Virus record (IMG/VR): IMGVR_UViG_3300044712_001084
Coordinates: 1-64,000 of that record
DNA: 64,000 bases
Strand: one strand, 5' to 3'
Origin: a virus
Positions 38,429 to 47,510 of the stretch are shown here, piece by piece (the first letter of the stretch is position 1; each line of letters starts with the position of its first letter). The notes under the pieces are model-generated. The model saw only the letters and a program-made list of their open reading frames with translations, searched no databases and was not told the origin of the DNA. Made by a program: the position numbers and the translations under genes.

Positions 38429-40756
38429 TTAGTCGTTCACAAAAACGAGTTCGTGTAAAGTGCGCGTATAAGCCACGTATTCAATGTTGCGCTCTTGGCG
38501 CTTCTCCCAATCCTTCTTGGCCATAGGGTGAGGTAACAACTCAGGGTGTAAGATATAAACTCTCTCAGCCTCCAAGCCCTTGGCGCGGTGGATAGATGAA
38601 AATACCACACCCTCACTCTTGTCGCTGAAAATAGCGTCAATCTTAGCCTCTACCTGACCCACGTTAGTGCAGCCGTCTGCCAGAGCGATGATTGTCTGGA
38701 TCTTATCTTCCAGAGCCTGGGCTTGGGTGTTCTTCTCGGCAGCCACCAGCTTAGCCACTTCCACTTTCTGATACTCGCTAGCTTTTATCACTAGATCGTG
38801 GATATCCACAGCGCGCATCTTGCGAATAAACGCTACCAGACCTTTACCGATATCGCGCCCACGGATGGTGGCTTTGATGCCTCTGCGAATGAGTTCGAAT
38901 ACAGGTTCCACGAGTGGGGCATTGGTGCGGCAAATTACCATGTCGCCAACTTTATACTCGTCAATAGCCTTCTCGCCAGAGACGGAGCGAATGATGCCCT
39001 CTTCTGCCCACTCGGCAGCCTCAATCGGAATCTCAGGCCACTTCTGATTACATAGCCGAACCACGCACTTGGGATTGCGGTACGTGATCGATAATGGTAA
39101 AGTTTCGGCGTCCAGCATATGGATCAAGTTGGGAATGGCTTCGGCATCTGCCCCACGGAAGCCGTAAATGCTCTGGTACCGATCACCCACACCGATTAGG
39201 ATGCCACCAGGCTTTACTAACCGGATAGCTAGCTGTCCCATACACTTGTTGGTGTCCTGGAATTCATCGACAAATACCACATCGTACTGCTCACCGCGTA
39301 AGTTCAAAATCACGGGCAACCAGCACATATCGTCAAAGTCGATGATATTGGTAATCTTGGCCGCGTGCTCAATAACGTAAGCCACAGCCTGATAAATAAC
39401 CTCTTCGTCACCGTTCAATTCGATGCCGTGATAATCTGCCAGCTGCGATAAATTCTCTGGAGTGGGCTCAACCAGATTTGCCTTGACTAACTCCACGAGA
39501 GATTTGACTGGACCGTATAAATGCTTCTGGGTCGTGCGGTCCAAGACTGGTTCCAATATCATATCTGTCTTGCAAATACCTAGCTCGTCATCCAACTTGA
39601 TCTCAGAGCCGTTATCCAGAGCCTTGACAAGAATGCCGAACCCAAGAGAGTGGTACGTGGATACCTTGACGTGTTTGGGAGCCTTCTTGCGATTGGCGAT
39701 AGCGATGCCCTTGTTATACGAGACAAAGACCACGCTGAACTGGGTGGGGATGCGCTCAAGCATTTTCAACCCGGTGGTGGTTTTGCCGGACCCTGCTACT
39801 GCCTCAACCACGAGGGCACGAATATAGCTAGCCGACACCTGAACGGTATCCGTGACCCAATTCCAGATAGCCGTCTGGTATTTACTCGGTGCGAATTCCT
39901 TGGGCTTGGCCGTCTCTGCTGGCTGCGACTCTAGCGCTGGAATAAGAGTGTTGGAAAGTTTACTGGATAATGAGGCTTGATAATCTGGATCTGACTCAAA
40001 GGCTGCGCGCTCTTCCTGAGCCTCACGGTCCGCAAAGCGCTGCTTCATTTCCATCTTTTCGTTGATAGCTTGCTGGCTGGCTAGATCCACCGTGCTGGTC
40101 GTGTCGGTGTCCACATCGTTGAGGTTACGCGTACCGTTGCAGGATGGATAACGCGTGCAACCGTAAAATTGGCTGCCATCGCTGCGCCGCGTACGCATGG
40201 CCATAGGAGCGTTGCACTTTGGGCACGTTGGCGCTACTGGAATGGGCTTGCCTGTTAAGGTCTGGAGAGGCTTGGCCGCCATAGGCTGGGCCGCGTCTTC
40301 TATATTACGCGTGCCATTGCAGGATGGAAATTTGCGGCAGCCGTAAAATTGGCCACCATCCGATTTGCGCGTGCGCGCTACCATCTCACCGCCACACTTG
40401 GGACACGTTGGCGTATTGTAAAGGCTCTGGGCTGTCTCTAGTACCTGGTCTATGACCTTGGATAATCGCGTAACCCAGCCCGGTGCGCGTGTGACGTATG
40501 CCTGCTCTTTTTTAGCTAGCGGCTTGCCCTGGTCGTTAGTAAGCCATACACGGATTGAGTTCTCACCCGTATCGGCTGCGTACCCGCTATGATCGATGGA
40601 AGAATTGATCTGGATTTGATAATCCGGACGAATGTGTAAGGTGTAACGTAATTCACCCTGCACAAAACCCACCATGCGCCAAGACAAGGATTTTGCCGTG
40701 GCGATGATGATTAGTGTATCTTCAAACTGGGTCTTGGAAAATTTGTCGGTAGACAT
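38429..40756 (-). CDS. UvrD/PcrA-like SF1 helicase with topoisomerase zinc ribbons
   Basis: This is 775 residues from the ATG with AGAGGG upstream. An N-terminal ~130-residue domain is followed by two topoisomerase-type zinc ribbons (CPKCGGEMVARTRKSDGGQF and a second copy, each ending FPSC/YPSCNGTRN). The helicase then has AVAGSGKTTTGLKML (Walker A), VFVDEFQDTN (motif II), GVGDRYQSIYGFRGA, and IHRAKGLEAERVYIL (motif V). It would unwind DNA in replication or repair. A sigma70-like promoter with a good -10 lies 73 bp before the start. Confidence 0.85.
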   Translation of the reverse strand: MSTDKFSKTQFEDTLIIIATAKSLSWRMVGFVQGELRYTLHIRPDYQIQINSSIDHSGYAADTGENSIRVWLTNDQGKPLAKKEQAYVTRAPGWVTRLSKVIDQVLETAQSLYNTPTCPKCGGEMVARTRKSDGGQFYGCRKFPSCNGTRNIEDAAQPMAAKPLQTLTGKPIPVAPTCPKCNAPMAMRTRRSDGSQFYGCTRYPSCNGTRNLNDVDTDTTSTVDLASQQAINEKMEMKQRFADREAQEERAAFESDPDYQASLSSKLSNTLIPALESQPAETAKPKEFAPSKYQTAIWNWVTDTVQVSASYIRALVVEAVAGSGKTTTGLKMLERIPTQFSVVFVSYNKGIAIANRKKAPKHVKVSTYHSLGFGILVKALDNGSEIKLDDELGICKTDMILEPVLDRTTQKHLYGPVKSLVELVKANLVEPTPENLSQLADYHGIELNGDEEVIYQAVAYVIEHAAKITNIIDFDDMCWLPVILNLRGEQYDVVFVDEFQDTNKCMGQLAIRLVKPGGILIGVGDRYQSIYGFRGADAEAIPNLIHMLDAETLPLSITYRNPKCVVRLCNQKWPEIPIEAAEWAEEGIIRSVSGEKAIDEYKVGDMVICRTNAPLVEPVFELIRRGIKATIRGRDIGKGLVAFIRKMRAVDIHDLVIKASEYQKVEVAKLVAAEKNTQAQALEDKIQTIIALADGCTNVGQVEAKIDAIFSDKSEGVVFSSIHRAKGLEAERVYILHPELLPHPMAKKDWEKRQERNIEYVAYTRTLHELVFVND

Positions 40757-40828
40757 AGATGCCCTCTGTATAACCTCTGCCAAGGTTGGAAATGGACTGA
40801 CCCGGCTGGCTAGCGCCAACCTACTAAC

Positions 40829-40857
40829 ATTATAACCGTTATCCTAATAAAAGTAAA
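40829..40857 (-). promoter_or_regulatory. Sigma70-like promoter for the UvrD-like helicase
   Basis: On the minus strand TTTACT (40857-40852), a 17-bp spacer and TATAAT (40834-40829). The context CCACTTTACTTTT is shared with the 45.3-kb and plus-strand promoters. Confidence 0.75.
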
Positions 40858-40891
40858 GTGGTTCATTATGGTAAATTCCAAGTTATTTCAG

Positions 40892-40964
40892 CACCCTCGG
40901 TGGGATTCGAACCCACAACCGTCAGCTTAGAAGGCTGCTGCTCTATCCGTTGAGCTACAAGGGC
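40892..40964 (-). tRNA. tRNA-Arg (anticodon TCT)
   Basis: A full cloverleaf. The 7-bp acceptor has two wobble pairs, the D arm is GCTC/GAGC, the anticodon loop is CTTCTAA, and the T arm is GTGGG TTCGAAT CCCAC. One mismatch tops the anticodon stem. CCA is not encoded. It reads AGA codons. Confidence 0.92.
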
Positions 40965-40966
40965 AA

Positions 40967-40988
40967 AGCCCTCTCTTGCGAGAGGGCT
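40967..40988 (-). terminator. 9-bp hairpin between tRNA and next gene
   Basis: AGCCCTCTC pairs with 40980-40988 around TTGC, with TTTG after it on the minus strand. It sits 2 bp 5' of the tRNA, so it may terminate or be processed. Confidence 0.6.
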
Positions 40989-40993
40989 GGCTA

Positions 40994-41296
40994 TTACTCT
41001 TTGAACGCTATATAACCGATAATCGAGGTGCCTATGTTGGACAACGCTTGGGCCGCTTGATAATCGCCATAGAGCCTGTCCAAGTAAGCGCTTACGTAAT
41101 CGCGCACCATCCTTTCTATCCAATTTTTGGGTGGAGCAGCCATAACCAGCGCTTTCAATACATCTGCCATACGTGCATAATCTGCGGCATACTGTAAAAG
41201 GTCTTGCTGGAATAACGTGGATTTGATAGGCTTGGCACGATATAAAATCCACAGCGCTAGATACACTCCCAAGGGCAGACTCAATAACTGCGGCAT
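40994..41296 (-). CDS. Hypothetical protein
   Basis: This is 100 residues with GGAGG before the ATG. One hydrophobic stretch at the N-terminus (LLSLPLGVYLALWILYRA), the rest helical. Possibly membrane-anchored. It lies between the two tRNA genes; function unknown. Confidence 0.6.
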   Translation of the reverse strand: MPQLLSLPLGVYLALWILYRAKPIKSTLFQQDLLQYAADYARMADVLKALVMAAPPKNWIERMVRDYVSAYLDRLYGDYQAAQALSNIGTSIIGYIAFKE

Positions 41297-41314
41297 AAGA
41301 CCTCCATGATAATC

Positions 41315-41836
41315 TTAGCTAGACGGTGACACCAGGACCCAAGGCTGTTCGTCTAACAATACGGCTGGAAATAGCAGAACCAGGCAATTGCGTGATAGAC
41401 TGGCCATCCAGGTCAGCACCTGGCCACCGTTCAATCCCACAGCCGTCTTGATGGTTTCTGGAACAGCTGCCGCGCTGACCGTTTGCCAGCCGTTCGTTTT
41501 GAGATAGTTCACGAATTGCTCAGCGTTGGTGAAGTTGATCAAGTTGCCAGTCATGCGATAATTATACACGGCTTGCTGGGATGGGTTCACGCCCACAAAT
41601 CCGAACCCGGACTCCATCCCCCAGCCAAAGATATACTTACCACCCTGCTCCATGATAATCGTACCTGCTCTGGACTCCAGAGCCTGTCGAATGCCGAACT
41701 GCACGGTACCCGGCTGGATGCCCACGACATCGCCAGCAATGGGCTGCGGAGGCTGATAGCCAGCCATAACAGCCAGAGCCATAACCACAGTAACCAGAAG
41801 AGCGATAAAACCCATGATATACTTCATATCAACCAT
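41315..41836 (-). CDS. Hypothetical exported or membrane-anchored protein
   Basis: This is 173 residues. MKYIMGFIALLVTVVMALAV is a signal or anchor sequence (the ATG at 41827 is an alternative start). The middle is strand-rich, with TNAEQFVNYLKTNGWQTVSA, and another hydrophobic stretch closes it. It may act in the envelope, for example in exclusion. No family recognised. Confidence 0.58.
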   Translation of the reverse strand: MVDMKYIMGFIALLVTVVMALAVMAGYQPPQPIAGDVVGIQPGTVQFGIRQALESRAGTIIMEQGGKYIFGWGMESGFGFVGVNPSQQAVYNYRMTGNLINFTNAEQFVNYLKTNGWQTVSAAAVPETIKTAVGLNGGQVLTWMASLSRNCLVLLFPAVLLDEQPWVLVSPSS

Positions 41837-41883
41837 CCATCCTTTCTGCTAATATAGTGGACCGTCACCATGACAATCCTGAA

Positions 41884-41955
41884 TGGGCCCAGATGGACTC
41901 GAACCATCAACCAAACGATTATGAGACGCGTGCTCCGCCATTGAGCTATGGGCCC
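41884..41955 (-). tRNA. tRNA with CAT anticodon (Met, or Ile2)
   Basis: A 7-bp GGGCCCA acceptor, D arm GCTC/GAGC, anticodon loop CTCATAA and T arm GATGG TTCGAGT CCATC. The anticodon stem has only three good pairs, which is weak. CAT means Met, or Ile if the C is lysidine-modified. CCA is not encoded. Confidence 0.85.
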
Positions 41956-41978
41956 AGCATTACCAGTAAACTTTACCG

Positions 41979-42566
41979 CTAAACTTTAGGTACCGTTATA
42001 CCACGCTGACCCTGGTATTTACCTTTCTTGTCTGCGTATGACTTGAGGCATACCTGGTCTGCTTCAAAAAATAACACCTGCGCGATGCCCTCGTTAGCGT
42101 ATATCTTGGCCGGGAGTGGAGTTGTATTGCTAATCTCTATAGTGACGTGCCCTTGCCACTCCGGCTCAAATGCCGTGATATTGGCCACGATGCCGCACCT
42201 GGCGTAGGTGGATTTGCCGAGACATATTGTCAATACGCCACGAGGAATGCGGAAGTACTCCACGCTGCGCGCTAGAGCGAAAGAGTTTGGCGGTACGATC
42301 ACGTACCCATCATTGGCGCAGACTTCCTCTACAAACTTGATGTCAAAGTTCTTTGGATCTATGATCCCAGGCCAGATGTTGGAGAAGATTTTGAATTCCT
42401 CGGCAACCCGCATATCGTACCCATACGATGACACGCCATAGCTGACGACCTTGGATGCGTGACGATACGGTGTAGCCTCTAAATGACTGACCTGGTCTGC
42501 TGAGAACGGCTCTATCATGCCGCGTTCGGCTTGGTCAATAATCCATGCATCATTTTTCAATCCCAT
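41979..42566 (-). CDS. dcd: dCTP deaminase (Dcd)
   Basis: This is 195 residues, the family length, from the ATG with GGAG upstream. [53 protein letters not shown] (the catalytic Glu/Arg region) and [12 protein letters not shown] are the family motifs. It converts dCTP to dUTP, feeding dUMP to a thymidylate synthase or hydroxymethylase. Promoter copy 15 lies 58 bp upstream. Confidence 0.9.
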   Translation of the reverse strand: MGLKNDAWIIDQAERGMIEPFSADQVSHLEATPYRHASKVVSYGVSSYGYDMRVAEEFKIFSNIWPGIIDPKNFDIKFVEEVCANDGYVIVPPNSFALARSVEYFRIPRGVLTICLGKSTYARCGIVANITAFEPEWQGHVTIEISNTTPLPAKIYANEGIAQVLFFEADQVCLKSYADKKGKYQGQRGITVPKV

Positions 42567-42624
42567 CGGTAATTCTCCGAGTTTGCTAGAGAGTAATAAG
42601 TTGGTTATATTTACCAGCCTAGTA

Positions 42625-42636
42625 TAATAAACTTGC
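42625..42636 (-). promoter_or_regulatory. Phage promoter motif variant (copy 15)
   Basis: GCAAGTTTATTATACTAG ahead of the dCTP deaminase gene. Its GCAAG overlaps the 3' arm of the terminator behind it. Confidence 0.5.
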
Positions 42637-42664
42637 GCACCCATCGATTTGACTGGGTGCGCAA
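42633..42664 (-). terminator. 11-bp terminator sharing bases with promoter copy 15
   Basis: TTGCGCACCCA pairs perfectly with 42654-42664, and on the minus strand it runs into GTTTATTATA. It ends the MoxR/VWA unit. Confidence 0.72.
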
Positions 42665-42685
42665 GAGGTCTTGGAAAGTATTGGA

Positions 42686-44005
42686 TTACATGCTGGAAGT
42701 GATAAACTCGCTAATGATCTGGCGCAGTAAACCAGGCAGCGTGTCTCGATTAGCAGGATATTGAACGCACCGCTTCGGAAGCGTTCCATCGCTCCATTCA
42801 TTCTCACGCATGAAGTTCAGCATGACCGTCTGGAGATTGCCATTACGTCTCTCCTGTATCTCATCAGCCTTGCGGATATCGCTGGGATGCTCCAAAACAG
42901 CGTCTGTGAGCACAATATCTAGCCGTGCGCAACCCGGCTCACTTTCTTCCTTCTCCCAGCGCTCAATCTGCTCAAACAATGGATAGATCCATGTATCTTC
43001 ACCGCTGAAAATCGAGTTACCGCTGCCCAGATAACGTGGGTGGAATTCACTGAACTCTGCCAGAGCCAATCCGTTCTCGGCATCCTTCTCTGGGTCATAA
43101 TATGGGCTCAGTCGTAAGCGCTCTGCGCGTTTACCAATCTCACTATCCTCGGAGCCTTGATTCAACCCGAACTTGAAGAATGCTACATAAAGATCGTTGG
43201 GATGCTCTGCGTGGAGTTGCTTGAGAGTCAAACCCATATCACGGAAGGCAATGGCCGCGTCCATATGAACACCGTTGTAATACATCGAGTTCGTGCAATC
43301 CAGTGTAAGCGTGATCTGCAACTTGACGCCACCTGGTCTGCGTACTTCCTCGCTGAAACCATAGCCAGTCGTGTAGCCGTCTACCACGTCATCCAGATAA
43401 TCGCCAGCATCCCTGCCACTCAACTCAAAGACATCGAACGCAGTGGCAAAATCGCTAGCGATAGCGCCAGTCACCAATTCCACATTCTTGTTGACCGTGT
43501 CGGCTGCCTCTCGATTGAGCTTGGCCACCTCTGCCTCTCTGGCTTTGCGCTCTTTCTCCCAGCGCTGATTATATTCCTCGTCACGCTTGCGCTGAACCTG
43601 CTCCAGCACCAACTTCTTATTGATATAGCCCTTTACCAGGTGCGTGTAGAACTCCACCCAAATCCCATCTTTACGAGGTGACTTGGCTTTTATCATTCTG
43701 CGCGCACGGCTGTCGCTAGCCTGGACATACATCAGCCAGCGCTCTGGCTCGTACTGGTCTGGGTCATAAACGTTAGCGATATCCTCCAAATTGAACCGCA
43801 TCGTGGAATGCTTCAAAAGATAGTAGCACTGGTCATCGCTCAGGCTCATTAGCCAGCTATCCGCTAACCCGCTAGCCGTGTAATTGCTCTCGAACCATTC
43901 CCAAGCGCTCTTGCTGGAACCGCGTCCCTCGTCATCGTAACTGTAGCTAGAGCCGCCACCGTAGCCACCGCGTCCTGATCTGTAACGAACATCACCGTTT
44001 GGCAT
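42686..44005 (-). CDS. VWA-domain protein, partner of the MoxR-like ATPase
   Basis: This is 439 residues. A Gly/Ser-rich start, a long charged helical region, then a VWA-like domain with [20 protein letters not shown] (a DxTxS-type MIDAS motif) and [15 protein letters not shown] later. VWA proteins encoded next to MoxR ATPases act as substrate adaptors or chaperones. It is 14 bp downstream of the ATPase gene. The job in this phage is unknown; inserting metals or remodelling a complex are the options known from CbbQ/CbbO and CobS/CobT. Confidence 0.7.
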   Translation of the reverse strand: MPNGDVRYRSGRGGYGGGSSYSYDDEGRGSSKSAWEWFESNYTASGLADSWLMSLSDDQCYYLLKHSTMRFNLEDIANVYDPDQYEPERWLMYVQASDSRARRMIKAKSPRKDGIWVEFYTHLVKGYINKKLVLEQVQRKRDEEYNQRWEKERKAREAEVAKLNREAADTVNKNVELVTGAIASDFATAFDVFELSGRDAGDYLDDVVDGYTTGYGFSEEVRRPGGVKLQITLTLDCTNSMYYNGVHMDAAIAFRDMGLTLKQLHAEHPNDLYVAFFKFGLNQGSEDSEIGKRAERLRLSPYYDPEKDAENGLALAEFSEFHPRYLGSGNSIFSGEDTWIYPLFEQIERWEKEESEPGCARLDIVLTDAVLEHPSDIRKADEIQERRNGNLQTVMLNFMRENEWSDGTLPKRCVQYPANRDTLPGLLRQIISEFITSSM

Positions 44006-44019
44006 CGTTTTATCCCTCG

Positions 44020-45240
44020 TTAGTTATTGCGAACAAATTGGCGTAGCACGTCTTCCGCAGCGCGTGCCTCAACCTGGCTGTCGATGGAGCCAATGACAGC
44101 CTTGCGCAAAGCCTTTACCACGTCTTCCTCGATACCGTTATTGATCAGCGTGATGGCATCGATCAATCTGCGCGTGGTGATCTGATAGCGGAAACGCCCA
44201 CGCTCATAGGCATCCCACATCGCCTGACCGAACTTGACAATCGTATTGGCCCAGTGACCATCGTTGGCGATGGATGCGCCCTCTGGCAAACCGTGAGCCT
44301 CCAGGATGCGCCGCAAACCCTGCTCATTCGGGAATGGGACCTGAATGGAAAAGAAGCGGTCCTTGAACGACTGCGGAAGAGGCTTGGTACCGATCAAGCC
44401 TGGGTTATAAGAAATGATCAAGCGAAAGTCTGGATGAACTGGGTATGCCTTGCCGTTGATAGAGACGGTATAAGGCTCTGCCATTTGCGTGTTCATGTAC
44501 ATAATGGCGTCAGGCTCAGCCGCGTTGATCTCAGTCGCCAGTACCCACCATCCGTTGACGGCTGCTGCTGCGTACTCGGCAACCTCGAAAAATGATGTAC
44601 CGTTGACAATCTGGGATGACCCAGAGAGGTCTTTGCGCCGCAACCCGGCATCGCCACCCACGACCACGAGAGGCTTGCCGAGGGCTGACGCTAACTGGAT
44701 AATGGCCGTGTCTTTGCCGACACCTGGAGGGCCAGCCAGCGCTATGTGCTTGCCCAGCATGAGCATGCGTTCCATAATGGGGTACCAGTCGGGCTGACGG
44801 AAATAATCCTTGAAGTCCGGGATTGGCGGCATCTGCGGCCATACCATCTTGGCCTCAAGATTGTCATCCGAGGATGCTTGGCGTCCATTTACGAGTGCCT
44901 GGAGTAATTGCGACAAATCTGACGTATTGAGAGTGGGCTGCGAGTCATCGCTAACGATAACCTTGGATTTGCTGCGACTGTCGGTGGAAATAGGTTGCGG
45001 TGCTCGTACGATTGGAGAGTGGTACGCTACGGTCTGGCTATTGGCGTCCCAATTTTTGACGATTGAGACGTTGTCCGTCATCTTCATAAGCCACTGAAAC
45101 ATATAACCCCACTGCTTCTGGCCACCTACCTCTGCGAGTTGGGTATTGGATAACGGCTGGCCATTCGCTGCCTCGAATGCCTCGAAAATATTATCAATCG
45201 GGCTGCCCTTCTTGATCCTGAGTAAATACTGTTCTTTCAT
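44020..45240 (-). CDS. MoxR/CobS-like AAA+ ATPase
   Basis: This is 406 residues. After an ~90-residue N-terminal helix-turn-helix-like part and a linker, the AAA+ core begins: ALAGPPGVGKDTAIIQLASA (Walker A), GWWVLATEINAAEPD (Walker B), FRLIISYNPG (sensor 1), and TTRRLIDAITLI (sensor 2). Walker B lacks the usual DE pair (ATEIN), so hydrolysis may be altered. It is encoded directly before a VWA gene and after a sigma70-like promoter. Confidence 0.78.
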   Translation of the reverse strand: MKEQYLLRIKKGSPIDNIFEAFEAANGQPLSNTQLAEVGGQKQWGYMFQWLMKMTDNVSIVKNWDANSQTVAYHSPIVRAPQPISTDSRSKSKVIVSDDSQPTLNTSDLSQLLQALVNGRQASSDDNLEAKMVWPQMPPIPDFKDYFRQPDWYPIMERMLMLGKHIALAGPPGVGKDTAIIQLASALGKPLVVVGGDAGLRRKDLSGSSQIVNGTSFFEVAEYAAAAVNGWWVLATEINAAEPDAIMYMNTQMAEPYTVSINGKAYPVHPDFRLIISYNPGLIGTKPLPQSFKDRFFSIQVPFPNEQGLRRILEAHGLPEGASIANDGHWANTIVKFGQAMWDAYERGRFRYQITTRRLIDAITLINNGIEEDVVKALRKAVIGSIDSQVEARAAEDVLRQFVRNN

Positions 45241-45290
45241 TGCCTTGTCCTCTGGTACGGCTTGGATTTGACGTAATTAGCCGTGATTAG

Positions 45291-45319
45291 ATTATAGCTG
45301 GACCTATGCAAAAAGTAAA
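45291..45319 (-). promoter_or_regulatory. Sigma70-like promoter for the MoxR/VWA operon
   Basis: On the minus strand TTTACT (45319-45314), a 17-bp spacer and TATAAT (45296-45291), with the CCACTTTACTTTTT context. It lies 51 bp before the ATPase start. Confidence 0.78.
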
Positions 45320-45331
45320 GTGGGATTTTGC

Positions 45332-46237
45332 TCAAAATCCAAGACTATACATGATTTGAGTCTTGGAGTTGTAGGGAACTTCTGTAAATACGCTATCAGG
45401 CTCAGCCGGGTCACCCTTCTGAAATTTCCATAGCGTGACACGCTTCCCATTGCGATGTAGAGCCTGGGCCAGATGTTGTATAGAGGTCCACGCGTCTGGC
45501 TCAACCGTAATGATAAAGTGCTCCACAGCGCTAGCTATCAAGCGCTCCAACTTTTCTGGCGGTGCCTCTTTTCCTACCAACGCCAGAGCATTCTCCCCAA
45601 CCGCCATGGCGCTGAAGCAACCCTCGCATATCACGACCTCGTTATACAATTCCAACGCTTCGCTATTGAATAGGTGACACTTGGACTCTGCCTTAGGATT
45701 GAGGTACTTAGGCTCTAGCCAACTATATATGGATCTACCCTGCCAATACTCATCCTCCACCGGAATTATCAAACGACCTTCCACACTCGGTGCGTATCCT
45801 AGTTGATAGCGTTCGGCATGCCGTCTGGTAAATCCTCTGCGTTTGAGATAGCGCATAAACGGTTTACTAGATACATCGCCTGACCGCAATACACAAAAGT
45901 CATCAGGCAATCCACGCATCTTGGGCTTTGCGTCATGGACTTCGCTAGTCAACCGCGTCACCTGGCTAGCAAAATCTTTAGCCTTGGGAACTACGTATAA
46001 TTCAGCCAGCGCGTGTACATAATCGAGTCCAGAGGTGTCAATGACAAAACCTATCCACGTGGACTTGTAACCGCATCTGAAGCAATGCACTACGTGACGC
46101 TCAAGGCTCACGTATAGATGCTGCTTAGAATCACCTCCGCTGCAATAAGGGCAATCTATACGATAATCTGTTGTAGGATTGCCATAAGGCAATATAGGTG
46201 TGAAATTGCGCTCTATATAGCCCTCTATGCTAAGCAT
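45332..46237 (-). CDS. DnaG-like DNA primase
   Basis: This is 301 residues. An N-terminal zinc ribbon (CPYCSGG...CFRCGYKS) is followed by a primase core with GRLIIPVEDEYWQGR and a TOPRIM domain, VVICEGCFSAMAVGENALAL, then FIITVEPDAW. It makes RNA primers for the polymerase. It overlaps the replicative helicase gene by 8 bp. The protein is short, like phage primases lacking a helicase-binding domain. Confidence 0.85.
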   Translation of the reverse strand: MLSIEGYIERNFTPILPYGNPTTDYRIDCPYCSGGDSKQHLYVSLERHVVHCFRCGYKSTWIGFVIDTSGLDYVHALAELYVVPKAKDFASQVTRLTSEVHDAKPKMRGLPDDFCVLRSGDVSSKPFMRYLKRRGFTRRHAERYQLGYAPSVEGRLIIPVEDEYWQGRSIYSWLEPKYLNPKAESKCHLFNSEALELYNEVVICEGCFSAMAVGENALALVGKEAPPEKLERLIASAVEHFIITVEPDAWTSIQHLAQALHRNGKRVTLWKFQKGDPAEPDSVFTEVPYNSKTQIMYSLGF

Positions 46238-47510
46238 CCTGCTCCTTGGACTTCATCTTACCGAACCCGGTGGTGATCAAAGCCATACTATCACCGTAAT
46301 ATTTGCAGTTGATCAAATTCAACTTGCGGCTGGAGTCACGTATCTTGGCCAAATATAATCTAGCCTGGTCTGCCTGTTCCTCGTCATAGGTCTGACATAA
46401 CGCCACGATCACGTCCGCAATATTAGCTTTACCGATATCCTCTGCGATATCTGCCATAGTGATAATCTCTTTAGCCAACGCTTCGCGTCTTGCCTGGCTA
46501 GCCGTCCATACTGGGCATAGATATTCTTCGCTGATGGCGCGTAATTCCTCGTAGTTGGCGCTCAGTTCAAAACGTCTGTCTGTGTAACGTCTGCTGGGTA
46601 TTAGCAAATCCGCATAGTCATCGATTATCAATCCAGGGTCAAAGCCTTCGCTGCGCAAACGATCTAAGTGCTGGCGCATTTCCAAGAAAGTCATCTTATA
46701 CGCACCACCAATTACTCGGATTTTACCTGGAACAGTACGCCTGGCAGCCTCCATCAAGCTGTCCTCATACTCTGGCAAGTTGCCTTCTTTGGATGGGAAG
46801 CGAAACACCATCCTGGCTGCGTAGCGTTTACATACCTGCGACACTTTCATCTCATGGGTAAAGTGCACGACATTCTTGCCAGAGCCCAACCCGGCTGCGC
46901 CATAGCCTATGCTAATCAGCGCCAGAGATTTGCCACGATTAGGAGGAGCCATGATAACACCTAGCTCAGGCACGCCCAACCCACCGTCCAGCACCATATC
47001 CAAATGATGTAATCCAGTACGCACTTTATCTGCCCAATACTCGTACAACCATTTGTCAACGTCTCTAATTGGATCTATACCAGGTGACATAATCGAGTCA
47101 CCCACAGAGACGGCTTCTTTCATGCGATCAACTAGCTGATCCACGTCTCCAGCGTTGATTTCATCGACACTCTCGATGACCGCTAGCTTGACTGCCTGCA
47201 GCCTGGCAAAATCTCTGGCTTTACTCTCTGCCAATGACAATTCACCAGTCTCATAAATATCATATATCTTGTACACCAATTCGGCATACTTTACAGAGGC
47301 TAGCGCAATTACATCGTCCGGATCATTAGGCAAGCGATTATAGGATGCCTTGTAATCCAAGATAGCCTTGGCCACGGCTTCTTCATCCTCTTGCTCAAAA
47401 TATTCTGGCTTGATTAGAGCCGTACCGTATCTGGACATCCACACGCCATCCAGCATCAACGCTAACAACTTCAATCTAAATGGCCGTTCGAACTCGTAAG
47501 TTGTACTCAT
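46230..47510 (-). CDS. DnaB-like replicative helicase
   Basis: This is 426 residues. A helical N-terminal domain (~1-150), then the RecA-like motor: TGLHHLDMVLDGGLGVPELG, APPNRGKSLALIS (Walker A), HFTHEMKVSQVCKRY (H1a-type), LIIDDYADLLI (Walker B) and CPVWTASQARREAL (H3/arginine region). It moves ahead of the fork and is paired with the adjacent primase. Confidence 0.87.
   Translation of the reverse strand: MSTTYEFERPFRLKLLALMLDGVWMSRYGTALIKPEYFEQEDEEAVAKAILDYKASYNRLPNDPDDVIALASVKYAELVYKIYDIYETGELSLAESKARDFARLQAVKLAVIESVDEINAGDVDQLVDRMKEAVSVGDSIMSPGIDPIRDVDKWLYEYWADKVRTGLHHLDMVLDGGLGVPELGVIMAPPNRGKSLALISIGYGAAGLGSGKNVVHFTHEMKVSQVCKRYAARMVFRFPSKEGNLPEYEDSLMEAARRTVPGKIRVIGGAYKMTFLEMRQHLDRLRSEGFDPGLIIDDYADLLIPSRRYTDRRFELSANYEELRAISEEYLCPVWTASQARREALAKEIITMADIAEDIGKANIADVIVALCQTYDEEQADQARLYLAKIRDSSRKLNLINCKYYGDSMALITTGFGKMKSKEQDA

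Noticed and set aside
40866-41252. A 128-codon minus-strand frame over the tRNA-Arg gene
   Set aside because: It reads through the tRNA and its hairpin, and overlaps the 100-residue gene with a GGAGG site.
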